DNA of 64,000 nt from Streptantibioticus ferralitis (GTDB lineage Bacteria; Actinomycetota; Actinomycetes; Streptomycetales; Streptomycetaceae). Numbering within the stretch: the stretch's first letter is position 1; each line of letters begins with the position of its first letter. A program made the translations under genes and the position numbers. The stretch is from assembly GCF_029223525.1 (NCBI RefSeq), contig NZ_JARHTQ010000008.1, positions 248,001 to 312,000 of the forward strand. Reading direction: 5' to 3'. Below, in pieces: positions 53,946 through 62,437 of the stretch. The notes below the pieces were generated by a model. That model ran no database searches and had not been told where the DNA came from. It saw nothing but the letters and a program-made list of their open reading frames with translations.

Positions 53946-55078
53946 GTCCGCTGGTAGTCCCGCGCGGCGGCGATGCGTTGCACCGCCGTCGGGTGGGTGC
54001 CGAACAGCAGATGGAGCGGCCTGGGCGGATCCGGGTCGGCCACGTTGGCGACGGTCAGCCGGCGCTGCATCGCGATGAACTCGGCCGGATCCCCGGTCAG
54101 TTGGAGTGCGTGCCGATCCGCGCGCCGCTCGACCCGGCGGGTGAGCGCGCAGCCGAAGGGCCCGGCCGCCGCCGAGCCCAGCGCCGCCAGAGCGGCCAGC
54201 AGCGCCATCGACCGCGGATCGGCGAAGCGGTGCACCCCGGCCGCCTCCAACAGCGGCGACCAGCTCACCACCAGGGCGAGCAGGCATACCCCGAACGCCG
54301 CGCCGAGCGCGCCCAGCAGCGTGCCGCGCGGCACATCACGGTGTTTGACGTGGCCGAGTTCATGCGCCGCGACCAGCTCGATCTCCCGCGGCCGTGCGGT
54401 GGCCAGCAGCGTGTCGTAGACGACGATGCGACGGGTCCTGCCGAAGCCGGAGACATAGGCGTTGAGCGCGGTGGTACGGCGTGAGGCGTCGGCGACCAGG
54501 ACCTCGCGTACCGCGATCCGGTCGCGGGCGGCCAGTTCCAGCAGCGCCTCGCGCAGCGGGCCCGGTTCCATCGGCGTGAAGCGGTTGAACACCGGTTCCA
54601 GCAGCACCGGCGCGAGCCAGGACATCACCACGGCCGCGAGCGCCGCGGCCCCCGCCGCCCAGGCCCACCACCAACGGGTGGCGCCCGCGAGGGCGTAGAC
54701 CCCGAACAGGGCGCCGAGCGCCAGCGGAACGCCGATCAGCAGCCCGCGCGCCTGGTCGGCGAACCAGCCCGGCCAGCCCTGCGTGACCAGACCGGACCGT
54801 TTGCGAACCACCCGGACCCGGGCGGCGAACGGCAGCGTCACCAGCTCCGCGGCGAGCAGCAAGGCGAGCCCGCCGAGCGCCACCCGGGCACTCCAGGCGC
54901 CGCCCAACGGCCGCGCCACCGCTGTCACCAGGGCTGCCCCGGCGGGGGTGAGCCCGAGGACCAGCAGCAGCGCCAGTGACGCCACCCGGGCGGCGAGCAG
55001 CGGCGGCCACTGCGCGCGGCGCAGCGCACGTCCCCGTGCGATCTGTTCGGCGGAGAAGTCCGGCTCCTGGCCGCTCAT
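53933..55078 (-). CDS. M48 family zinc metalloprotease (Ste24/HtpX-like)
   Basis: Integral membrane protease of 381 residues from the ATG at 55078. HELGH (about residue 245) is the zinc motif, and ERRADRHALQ further on supplies the glutamate ligand. Four or so N-terminal helices and two after the active site are visible, as in CAAX-protease/Ste24 proteins. It probably cleaves misfolded membrane proteins. Its start overlaps the upstream lipoprotein gene by 4 bp, so the two are co-translated. Confidence 0.88.
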   Translation of the reverse strand: MSGQEPDFSAEQIARGRALRRAQWPPLLAARVASLALLLVLGLTPAGAALVTAVARPLGGAWSARVALGGLALLLAAELVTLPFAARVRVVRKRSGLVTQGWPGWFADQARGLLIGVPLALGALFGVYALAGATRWWWAWAAGAAALAAVVMSWLAPVLLEPVFNRFTPMEPGPLREALLELAARDRIAVREVLVADASRRTTALNAYVSGFGRTRRIVVYDTLLATARPREIELVAAHELGHVKHRDVPRGTLLGALGAAFGVCLLALVVSWSPLLEAAGVHRFADPRSMALLAALAALGSAAAGPFGCALTRRVERRADRHALQLTGDPAEFIAMQRRLTVANVADPDPPRPLHLLFGTHPTAVQRIAAARDYQRTQIA

Positions 55079-56310
55079 CCCAACTCCTTTGCCACATAGG
55101 CCCGCCAGCGTGCGGTGAACGCGTCCAGGCCCACCCCGAGCGTGCCGTGCAGCGCGGCGTCGGTGGGCTCGTGCCCTGCCGCACGGTACAGGTTCACCAG
55201 TGCCTGGCTCCCCCACTGCTCGGCGACCATCCGGCAGGCCAGCCAGGCGCCTTCGTAGGCCTGCGGGAGGCCGGTGCGGGCGCTGCCGAAGTCCGCGTCG
55301 GAGGGCAGCTGTCGGGGCTGCCGTCCGGCATGTACGTCAGCGCTCAGCTCGGCCGCCACCTGCTGCGGCGGCTGGCCGGTTCCCGTGTTGCCCACCCAGT
55401 CGGCAAAGCCCTCGGAGAGCCACAGCGGGGTGGTCGAGGTGGTCGCGGTACGGGTGGCGACATGCGTCAGCTCATGGGTGAGCACAACACGGCGGCCCAC
55501 CGGGCTCAGACCGGAAAACGCCTGCGGGTTGACGATGACCCGGTCGGCCGGTGCGCTGCCGTTGCCGTGCTGCTCGGCGGTGGTCACCGCGGCGATCCCC
55601 TGGTAGGCGGACGGCTGGGCGCCCAGCAGGGTCGCCATCTGTGGCTCCGAACCCGGCACTTCGATGATCGCCCTGCCCGGCCAGTCCCCCCGCCAGGCGC
55701 CCTGGACGACGGGCACCGCGGCGTCGGCGAGGTCCGCGTACGCCGTGAGCTGCCGGGCGTCGCCCTGTCCGAGGACCAGGCTGCGCCGCCCTCGGACGAC
55801 CGTGGTCCTGCCCTGGTCCCACGGCTGGACGGTGGTGTGCCTGCCTGCCGGTTCGCCGTCCGTCTGCCCGGCGACGTACCAGCGGCCGCCGCGTTCGGTC
55901 AGCGTCAGGTACGCGACCGAGGAGACCGGCGCGGTGTCGTATCCGCGTAGCGCGTAGTCCAGTTCCACCTGGGCGGCCACCCGCCGGTCGGCGTCGGATT
56001 CGGTGCTGAGCGGGAAGGCTCCGGTGCGCTGGAGCCGGTACGACCAGGAACCGATCGGCAGTTCGGTGAGATTGGCGAACACCTGCCGCTGCGCGTCCCG
56101 GAAGCCGGTGGCCGTGGGGTCGACGGTGGCCAGGAAGGCGGCGGCGTCGCGGTGCAGTACCGCCTGCGCTCGCTGGTCGAGCACAGCGCGCACCGCCGCG
56201 CTGGCGTCTCCTGGGCGGGTCCCGCCGCCACCGCATCCGGCCAGCCCGGCCAGGGCCACCGCACACCCCATCGCGACGGCCCGCCGGGGCCACACCCACC
56301 GTGACGGCAC
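55075..56310 (-). CDS. HELTH-containing lipoprotein, putative zinc peptidase
   Basis: A 411-residue exported lipoprotein. The lipobox LAGC (cysteine about residue 26) ends the signal peptide. The middle half is an NTF2-like or beta-rich region and the late half resembles peptidase MA (VVLTHELTHVATR, zinc HExxH, then SEGFADW). Start GTG at 56310. It overlaps the M48 gene by 4 bp, an operon of two zinc proteases on either side of the membrane. Confidence 0.85.
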   Translation of the reverse strand: MPSRWVWPRRAVAMGCAVALAGLAGCGGGGTRPGDASAAVRAVLDQRAQAVLHRDAAAFLATVDPTATGFRDAQRQVFANLTELPIGSWSYRLQRTGAFPLSTESDADRRVAAQVELDYALRGYDTAPVSSVAYLTLTERGGRWYVAGQTDGEPAGRHTTVQPWDQGRTTVVRGRRSLVLGQGDARQLTAYADLADAAVPVVQGAWRGDWPGRAIIEVPGSEPQMATLLGAQPSAYQGIAAVTTAEQHGNGSAPADRVIVNPQAFSGLSPVGRRVVLTHELTHVATRTATTSTTPLWLSEGFADWVGNTGTGQPPQQVAAELSADVHAGRQPRQLPSDADFGSARTGLPQAYEGAWLACRMVAEQWGSQALVNLYRAAGHEPTDAALHGTLGVGLDAFTARWRAYVAKELG

Positions 56311-56414
56311 CCCTTGATCCTACGGTCGGCAGTCGGCCCCCGGTGAGCTTGCCCCCGCCCGGGAGACCGGGGCCCGGAGGCCTGGGTGCCCGCCCCCGGA
56401 GGACGCAAACCCCT

Positions 56415-57497
56415 TCACGGCCGGACGACGGCCGCCACCGGCATCATCCCGACCGAGTCGTACCGCACCCGAGCCCCCGGATAGGGGGCATGGATCACCT
56501 TGCCCCCGCCCACATACATCCCGACATGGCTGGCGTCGTTGTGGTAGATGATGAGGTCGCCCGGTCGGGCCTGCCCGAGCGGGACCCGGTGGCCGGCGGA
56601 CATCTGCTCCTGGGAGGTGCGCGGCAGGGTCATCCCGGCGTGCTGGTAGGACCAGTACATCAGCCCGGAGCAGTCGAAGGCGCCCGGTCCGCTGCTGCCC
56701 CAGGCGTACGGGGAGCCGATCGCGGTCTTGGCGGCGGCGACGGCCTGGGCCGCCCGTCCGCCCAGCGGTACGAGGTCCGCCAGCCCCGCCGCCCGATCGC
56801 CCGCCGGTCCAGAAGCGGAACCCGAAGCGGAATCCGCGCCCGGGCTGTTGGTGCGGTTGTCGGCAGCGGGCCCGAAGCCGATCGCGGCCTGCTGTGCGGC
56901 GGGCAGCGAGCCCAGCAGGCGCTGTGCCTCGGCAAGCTTGTCCTGCACGGTCCGCTTGTGGTCTTCGAGCGCGCCGCGCACCCGGTCCAGCTCGGCGAGC
57001 TTGGCGGCGGCCTGGTCGTGTTGCTGGGCGAGGGTCCGCTGCGCGTCCTGGAGCGCGTGCAGTTGCTCGACCCGGCGGCTGTCGATGCGGTCCAGGGTGG
57101 ACGCCCGGTCCAGGTAGTCGCCGGGGTCGGAGGAGAGCAGCAGGGCCAGCTCCGGATCCACGCCGCCGCCCCGGTACTGAGCGCCCGCGACCTTGCCGAG
57201 CGCGTCACGCATCCGGTTGACCTCGTCCTGGCTGCGTGCCAGTTCGCCCTGCAAGGTGTTCAACTCGCCGCGCAGCCGGGCCGCGCGCTCCTGTGCGGCG
57301 TCGTACTTCTCGGTGGCCTGCTCCGACTGCTGGTACAGCCCGTCCACCCGGGACTTCACCTCGCCCGGGCTGTCCTGCGACGTGGCGCCCGCCGGAACGG
57401 TGCTGAACACCGCGGCGGCCGCGGCGGCCGCGGAGAACACCGCGAACCGGGTGACCCGTACGAGACCCGGTTGCGCGGGACGGCGATGGGTCGCCAT
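56415..57497 (-). CDS. NlpC/P60 peptidoglycan hydrolase (coiled coil)
   Basis: Secreted cell-wall endopeptidase of 360 residues, RipA-like. A Sec signal peptide (about 1-39) is followed by a coiled coil (about 45-200) and an NlpC/P60 domain with catalytic cysteine in FDCSGLMYW, then histidine in DASHVGMYVGGG and a further His in APYPG. It probably cuts the D-Glu to DAP bond. AAGGAGGTG precedes the ATG. It lies after the second NlpC gene on the same strand, with a terminator between them, and each has its own promoter of the same type. Confidence 0.9.
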   Translation of the reverse strand: MATHRRPAQPGLVRVTRFAVFSAAAAAAAVFSTVPAGATSQDSPGEVKSRVDGLYQQSEQATEKYDAAQERAARLRGELNTLQGELARSQDEVNRMRDALGKVAGAQYRGGGVDPELALLLSSDPGDYLDRASTLDRIDSRRVEQLHALQDAQRTLAQQHDQAAAKLAELDRVRGALEDHKRTVQDKLAEAQRLLGSLPAAQQAAIGFGPAADNRTNSPGADSASGSASGPAGDRAAGLADLVPLGGRAAQAVAAAKTAIGSPYAWGSSGPGAFDCSGLMYWSYQHAGMTLPRTSQEQMSAGHRVPLGQARPGDLIIYHNDASHVGMYVGGGKVIHAPYPGARVRYDSVGMMPVAAVVRP

Positions 57498-57527
57498 AGG
57501 GGCCGCACCTCCTTCTGTGCCGGGCAG

Positions 57528-57557
57528 ACAGTAGCGTCACGGTCACAGTCGGTTCAA
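57528..57557 (-). promoter_or_regulatory. promoter of the first NlpC/P60 gene
   Basis: TTGAAC (57557-57552) and TACTGT (57533-57528) separated by 18 bp, 31 bp before the ATG. Confidence 0.55.
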
Positions 57558-57707
57558 AACACCGGCGCGCATGGAAAATTGACGGCGCGTCGGATCCGCA
57601 GGTCACCGCCCCCGGGCGGGCAGGGCGCGACACCTCGTGTCACCCGTCCGGCGCACCTGCGCGGCAGCGGCCGGTGACCACTCCGGGAGGTGATTACGGG
57701 TACGACA

Positions 57708-57735
57708 AAGGCCCCGCTCGGGGGAGCGGGGCCTT
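57708..57735 (-). terminator. terminator after the second NlpC/P60 gene
   Basis: AAGGCCCCGCT, six-base loop, AGCGGGGCCTT: a perfect 11-bp stem. Confidence 0.8.
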
Positions 57736-57759
57736 CGGTGTTGACTCGGGGTGTGGCGC

Positions 57760-58782
57760 TCAGCCGACGCGGACGCCGAACTGGAACGGCATGTTGTTGA
57801 TCGACTCGTAGCGCACGTCGGCACCGGTGTGCGGGGCGTGCAGCACCATGCCGTTGCCCGCGTAGAGGCCTATGTGGTGCAGGTCGCCGTAGAACAGCAC
57901 CAGGTCGCCCGGCTCCAGCTGGTCCATGGTGAGGTGCGTACCCGCGTTGGCCTGGTCCCAGGTGGTCCGGGGCAGGGAGACGCCTGCCTGCCCGTACGCC
58001 CAGGAGGTCAGCCCGGAGCAGTCGAAGGCGGTCGGGCCGGTGGCCCCCCACACGTAGGGAGAGCCGATCACGCCCTGCGCGGCGGCCAGCGCGGCGGCGG
58101 CACGCTGCGAGGCAGGCACGGAGCTGCCCAGGTTGGGGCGCGAGTTGTCGCGGCTGGCGCGGTTCTGCTGGTCGATGCTGGCGCGCTGCTGCGCGGTGAG
58201 CGAGTTGAGCAGGTCCTGCGCCTTGGACAGCTTGTCCTGGACGTCCTTCTTCTTCTGCTCAAGCTGCTTCTGCGTGCTGTCCAGCTGGGCGAGCTTGGTG
58301 GCCGCCTCGGTGCGCTCCTGGTCCAGGGTGCGCTTCTGCTCCTCGATCTGCTTCAACTCGTCGGCCTGCTTGCCGCTCAACTGGTCGAGCGTGGAGGCCT
58401 TGTCGAGGAAGTCGTTCGGGTTCGAGGAGAGGAACAGCTGCACCGACGGGTCGATACCGCCGCTGCGGTACTGGGAGGCGGCGAGCGTCCCGATGCTGTC
58501 CACCAGCTTGTTCAAGGTGGCCTGCTCGCGGGCCACCTTGTTCTGCAGGTCGTTGACCTGCTGCTGGAGCTTGTCGTGCTGCGCCTTGGCACCGTCGTAC
58601 TGCTGGGTGGCCGTCTCCGCCTGCTGGTTCAGCGAGTCCACCTGGGACTTGACGTCCGAAGTGCTGGGCTTCGGGTCGGCGTTGGCCGCCTGGGAGGACA
58701 GGGCGACGGCTGCGGCGGCGGTCGCGGTGAGCACGGTCACGCGAGTGCGACTGGCGGGCTTGGGACGACGGTGGGACGCCAC
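57760..58782 (-). CDS. NlpC/P60 hydrolase under c-di-AMP riboswitch control
   Basis: Secreted hydrolase of 340 residues from the GTG at 58782, with AAGGAG nine bases upstream. Signal peptide (about 1-33, ending SQAANA), then a long Gln/Lys-rich coiled coil (35-205) and an NlpC/P60 domain with catalytic cysteine in FDCSGLTSWAYG, histidine in DLHHIGLYAGNG and a further His in LHAPH. It is a close paralogue of the downstream gene, differing mainly in the riboswitch before it. ydaO riboswitches upstream of such hydrolases are known in Streptomyces. Confidence 0.93.
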   Translation of the reverse strand: MASHRRPKPASRTRVTVLTATAAAAVALSSQAANADPKPSTSDVKSQVDSLNQQAETATQQYDGAKAQHDKLQQQVNDLQNKVAREQATLNKLVDSIGTLAASQYRSGGIDPSVQLFLSSNPNDFLDKASTLDQLSGKQADELKQIEEQKRTLDQERTEAATKLAQLDSTQKQLEQKKKDVQDKLSKAQDLLNSLTAQQRASIDQQNRASRDNSRPNLGSSVPASQRAAAALAAAQGVIGSPYVWGATGPTAFDCSGLTSWAYGQAGVSLPRTTWDQANAGTHLTMDQLEPGDLVLFYGDLHHIGLYAGNGMVLHAPHTGADVRYESINNMPFQFGVRVG

Positions 58783-58805
58783 GGAGGCGAGCTCCTTCTT
58801 CCTGC

Positions 58806-59015
58806 GGCCGCCTACCGGGTGAGCTGTCGGGTTCGGGCCGGAAGTAGCCCTACAAGGCCTCACCGCATCCTGGTCGATGCGGCCTGACCCCGATTCACCC
58901 CGGGAACGGTGGTTCCCCGGCTCCGAGCGTCGGCAACCCCCGTCAATACCGGCGCGTCGAACTCGGCGGTAACCCCCACTGCCATCCGGGCTGGATGATC
59001 GACTGCGCGGAGGTT
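58806..59015 (-). ncRNA. cyclic di-AMP (ydaO/yuaA) riboswitch
   Basis: Toward the gene the sequence has the paired GGGGAACCACCGTTCCCG element, GGGGTGAATC, and further on GGGCTACTTCCGGCCCGAAC then CCGACAGCTCACCCGGTAGG, the conserved 3' part of the ydaO class. It ends 23 bp before the GTG start. It is known to turn expression off when c-di-AMP is high. Confidence 0.88.
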
Positions 59016-59024
59016 CGAGGCCTG

Positions 59025-59054
59025 ACCCTAGTAACCAGGTTGTGATCGGTTCAA
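59025..59054 (-). promoter_or_regulatory. promoter of the riboswitch transcript
   Basis: TTGAAC (59054-59049), 18-bp spacer, TAGGGT (59030-59025). The -35 and spacer length equal those of the neighbouring hydrolase promoter. Confidence 0.6.
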
Positions 59055-59424
59055 ATCCTTGCGGGAAAAAACTTGGCCGGCAGACGAGTTTTTTACGGAC
59101 ACCGCACCGCCCGTGACGACCAATTGACGCAGTGTCGAGGGAAAACCCCGCGAAAACGATCCGGGACGGGATTCTGTGGCGTACGTCACAGGGTGGAATT
59201 CCGGCCCCGCGCACTCGTCGGCGACACCTCAACTCGCCACCAGAAAAGCCACCATGAATGGCGCAAGCCCTAAAAACGGACTTCCCCGGCCTAATTGGCG
59301 AGTTCCGGCCGAGTCCGGCGACTTCGGGCGGCCTGGCGAACTCCGCCCGAGAGCAACGGCAGAGCGGCGCCGCGCGCAATTCCGGTGGCTTTTCTGCGGC
59401 TTGCCGCATTTGCGGCATGGTCGG
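59055..59424. other. AT-richer 370-bp intergenic with a Crp-like palindrome
   Basis: Contains A-runs and the palindrome at 59174-59191. No gene. It separates the NYN gene stop (59425) from the hydrolase promoter. Confidence 0.6.
59174..59191. promoter_or_regulatory. Crp-like palindrome
   Basis: CTGTGGCGTACGTCACAG, symmetric except one base pair; it matches TGTGA-N6-TCACA at 9 of 10 conserved positions. It lies about 120 bp upstream of the riboswitch promoter. Confidence 0.6.
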
Positions 59425-60789
59425 TCAGCCGCGGGCCAGTCGGCGCAGCAGCAGCGTGGAGGCGACCGGGCGGGCCCCGGCCTTGGCCACTCCGTCGGCC
59501 ACCTCGCGGTCGGCGGAGACCACCACCACCGGTCGGCCCGGCGGTTCGGCCCGTACCAGCCGCCGGATCAACTCGTCGGCGGTCTCACCGGGCTTGCTGA
59601 ACAGCACCCGTACTCCGCGTGGTGGCGCGAGCAGTACCGGCGCCGCCAGCTCGGCCCCGTCGAAGACACAGGTGACCTCGGCGCCGGTCTGTGCGGCGAG
59701 CACGGCGAGGCCGCCCAGCAGCCGCAGCCGCTGCTTCTCCAACGGCAGGGTCGGATAGCCGGTCTTGGTGACGTTGTAGCCGTCCACCACCAGATGCGCC
59801 TGGGGCAGCGCCAGCAACTGGTCGAGCAGTGCCGGATCGTCCTCCGACAGTGCGCGCCGGGCCACATCCCTGGGGTTGATCGCACCCGGCGCGACCGCGT
59901 CCACGGTGTCGGCCGGGCGCCCGGAGACGGGCGGCAGCGCCAGTTCGCGGCGCAGCCCCTGGGCGGCGTCCAGCACCGTGTCGAGCAGCAGCCGCAGCCG
60001 CATGTCCTCCACGCTGCGGCCCTCGCGCACCGCCCGGCGGCTCGCCTCCAGCGCGGACTCGGCCTCGGCCAGCCGGGCCCGCAGTCGCCGGGCCTCCCCT
60101 TCGGCTGCGGCGAGCTCGGCGGCGGCCGAGGCGCGGGCCTGCGCGGACTCGGCCTCGGCGTTGCGCAGCGCGGCCTGGCCGCGGCGCAGGTCACTGGTGA
60201 TGCTGCGCAGCTTGCGCTGCAGGGAGTCGGTCTCCTTACGGGCCGCCTCAAGCTCCGCGCGGGCCGACTGGACCTCGGTCTGGGTGGTCGCCCGCAGCCG
60301 GGCCAGCTCCGCCTTGACCTGCTGCAGTTCGCGTGCGGTCTCCTCACCGACCTGGTCGGCATGGGCGCGCTGCGCCTCCTCGCCCGCGGCGGCGACGAGT
60401 TTGGGCCATCCTGCCGGGCGCAGCAGATAGGCGGCAGCCGCCACGTCGATCGGATCGGCGGCGGGCGGCGGCGTCCCGGCCTCCAGCGCGGCGGCGAGTT
60501 CCGCTTGGGTCTCGCGCAGTCGCCCGGCGATGCGCTGGCGGAAGACCGGATCGGTCTCCAGGGCGGCGGCGAGCGCGTTCCCGGCGAACTTGGCACGGCG
60601 GGACGGGGTGAAACGGGCGTACTGGCGTAGCTGGGTGGGCAGTTCCGCCGGGGTCAGCGAGCCGAAGGCCTCGGCCGCTATTGAGACGACCCGATAGCGC
60701 ACTCCCTCGGGCAGCGGCCGGTCGAGCGGCTCGTCAAACCCGGCGGCGCCCTCCGGTTCCGCCTGCGGATTGCCGCCCGTACGCTCCAC
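59425..60789 (-). CDS. NYN-domain RNase-like protein (YacP/Rae1 type)
   Basis: A 454-residue protein. A long charged coiled-coil region (about 130-260) precedes the NYN/PIN-like domain near residues 320-454, with LVVDGYNVTKTGYP, TCVFDGAE and VVVVSADREVADGV, the acidic catalytic cluster. B. subtilis Rae1 cleaves mRNA on ribosomes (known for YacP family). The N-terminal third is unlike Rae1, so it is a longer actinobacterial form. Start GTG at 60789. Confidence 0.85.
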   Translation of the reverse strand: MERTGGNPQAEPEGAAGFDEPLDRPLPEGVRYRVVSIAAEAFGSLTPAELPTQLRQYARFTPSRRAKFAGNALAAALETDPVFRQRIAGRLRETQAELAAALEAGTPPPAADPIDVAAAAYLLRPAGWPKLVAAAGEEAQRAHADQVGEETARELQQVKAELARLRATTQTEVQSARAELEAARKETDSLQRKLRSITSDLRRGQAALRNAEAESAQARASAAAELAAAEGEARRLRARLAEAESALEASRRAVREGRSVEDMRLRLLLDTVLDAAQGLRRELALPPVSGRPADTVDAVAPGAINPRDVARRALSEDDPALLDQLLALPQAHLVVDGYNVTKTGYPTLPLEKQRLRLLGGLAVLAAQTGAEVTCVFDGAELAAPVLLAPPRGVRVLFSKPGETADELIRRLVRAEPPGRPVVVVSADREVADGVAKAGARPVASTLLLRRLARG

Positions 60790-60850
60790 CAGTCACTCCC
60801 GTCAGTCTCCACCCCCGTCGTACGTCCCTATTGTCCCCGCCCGAGGCGGG

Positions 60851-61105
60851 TCAGACCTGCCCTGGCTCCGCGCCAGGCCCGGGCCGGTCAACCAGTTCGA
60901 CCTGGTCGGCGGCGTTGCACCAGCGGCATCGCACCGATTCGACGGCCTCGCTGAGCACCTCGCGCTCCTCCACCTTCGGCTCACCGGCCAGGTCCAGGTG
61001 GACGTACTCGACGACCTGGCTGGACCGGGTGACGTCGAACCGGGTGAGGTTGCCGCACAGTGTGCAGCGCCACCGGGTCTTGGCCGTGGGCAGGGGGACC
61101 GGCAT
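60851..61105 (-). CDS. small zinc-ribbon-like protein
   Basis: An 84-residue protein from the ATG at 61105, opening MPVPLPTAKTRWRCTLCGNLTRFDVTRSS and later RCRWCNAADQVELVD: two CxxC pairs suggest a zinc ribbon. No known domain function. It is 61 bp upstream of the NYN gene on the same strand, so co-transcription with it is likely. Confidence 0.75.
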   Translation of the reverse strand: MPVPLPTAKTRWRCTLCGNLTRFDVTRSSQVVEYVHLDLAGEPKVEEREVLSEAVESVRCRWCNAADQVELVDRPGPGAEPGQV

Positions 61106-61277
61106 CTGTCGTCCTCTTCTCCAGGTTCGGGGCGGGCGTGGCTGGGCCTGGCTCAAAGAATGCGGTTGCGCTCCGGGCAACCCTACGGCCTAGGGGGTTA
61201 CCCGCGCTGCGGGAGTCCGGCAGGCAGTCCGGCGAGGCGCCCTATGCCCGTTAAGCCCGTTCCGACATGATCGGTTT

Positions 61278-62096
61278 ATGCCCGCGCGCCACCGCGTCAC
61301 ACAGTTCCTGGACCAGGCCATGGGTCGGGCGGGTCCCCCGACGGGCCGGCCGCCGCACCGGCTGCCCGTGGTCACCTACACGGTGATCGGTCTGTGCGTG
61401 GTGGTCTTCGCCTTCGGCCCGATCTCCGGTCTCGACCCCGGTTCCGGCTCCGGGCAGGCGCAGCTGTGTGCGCAGGCGCTCTACTTCGACCGCTGGGGGG
61501 TGATCCCCAGCGAGCTGTGGCACGCCCCGCTGCACGCCGCCGCGCTGGGGCTGCCGCCCGGCTGCGCGGTGCCGCCGGGGCACGCCAAGGTGCCGGTGCT
61601 GTCGGTGCTCACCGCGCTGTTCGTACACGGCGGATGGCTGCACCTGCTGGGCAACATGCTGTTCCTGTGCGTCTTCGGCGCCGGGGTGGAGCGGCGGATG
61701 GGGCGGCTGCGGTACGCCCTGTTCTACCTGGCGGTCGGTTGTCTGGCCACGTTCGGCTACGCGCTCGGGCACGCCCATTCGGCGCAGTCGCTGGTCGGGG
61801 CGTCGGGCGCGATCGCGGGTGTGCTCGGCGGATACCTCTACCTCTACCCCAAGGCCCGGGTGACCAGCATATTCCCGTTCCTGCTGGGTCTGCCGCTGCG
61901 CTTCCCGGCCTGGCTGGTGCTGGGCTTCTGGTTCGTGCTGCAGTGGCTGTCGACGCGGGCGCCGCAGACCGGGCCCGGGGTAGCGTACCTCGCGCATGTC
62001 ATCGGTTTCGCGTTCGGATTCCTGTGCACCGCGGTGTGCTTCCGGGCCCGTTCGGTACCACCAGGGGACGGCGAGCCACGGGTCCGGGGGGCTTAA
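61278..62096 (+). CDS. rhomboid-family intramembrane protease
   Basis: Intramembrane serine protease of 272 residues. Catalytic serine is in VGASGAIAGVLGGYLYLYP (GxSG, about residue 175) and histidine in LAHVIGFAFGF (about 235). HGGWLHLLGNMLFLCVFG is the conserved helix 2 motif. About seven helices are visible. Substrate unknown. It is followed by the Lrp-type gene. Confidence 0.92.
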   Translation: MPARHRVTQFLDQAMGRAGPPTGRPPHRLPVVTYTVIGLCVVVFAFGPISGLDPGSGSGQAQLCAQALYFDRWGVIPSELWHAPLHAAALGLPPGCAVPPGHAKVPVLSVLTALFVHGGWLHLLGNMLFLCVFGAGVERRMGRLRYALFYLAVGCLATFGYALGHAHSAQSLVGASGAIAGVLGGYLYLYPKARVTSIFPFLLGLPLRFPAWLVLGFWFVLQWLSTRAPQTGPGVAYLAHVIGFAFGFLCTAVCFRARSVPPGDGEPRVRGA

Positions 62097-62135
62097 GCTG
62101 ACTGCGCAGGCCGCGACCCGAGGAGACAGTCAGCC

Positions 62136-62417
62136 GTGATCACCGCGATCGTGCTCATCAAGACCGACGTCGACCGCATCCCGGAGATCGCCGAGTCGAT
62201 CGCCGCGCTGGAGCACGTGAGCGAGGTCTACTCGGTCACCGGCACCTACGACCTGGTCGCCATGGTGCGGGTGGCCCGGCACGACGACCTGGCGGACATC
62301 ATCCCGGGCCGGATCAGCAAGATCCCCGGCGTCGCCGCCACCGACACGCACGTCGCGTTCCGCACCTACTCGCAGCACGACCTGGAGGCGGCGTTCGCCA
62401 TCGGCCTGGAAGGCTGA
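62136..62417 (+). CDS. Lrp/AsnC ligand-binding (RAM) domain protein
   Basis: A 93-residue protein made only of the Lrp ligand-binding domain, without a helix-turn-helix. It begins MITAIVLIKTDVDRIPEIAESIAALEHVSEVYSVTGTYDLVAMVRV and ends AFRTYSQHDLEAAFAIGLEG. Such stand-alone RAM domains bind amino acids and modulate partner proteins. GTG start with GAGGAGACAG upstream, 39 bp after the rhomboid gene. Confidence 0.9.
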   Translation: MITAIVLIKTDVDRIPEIAESIAALEHVSEVYSVTGTYDLVAMVRVARHDDLADIIPGRISKIPGVAATDTHVAFRTYSQHDLEAAFAIGLEG

Positions 62418-62437
62418 TCAGCGCCGATCAGCCCTGT

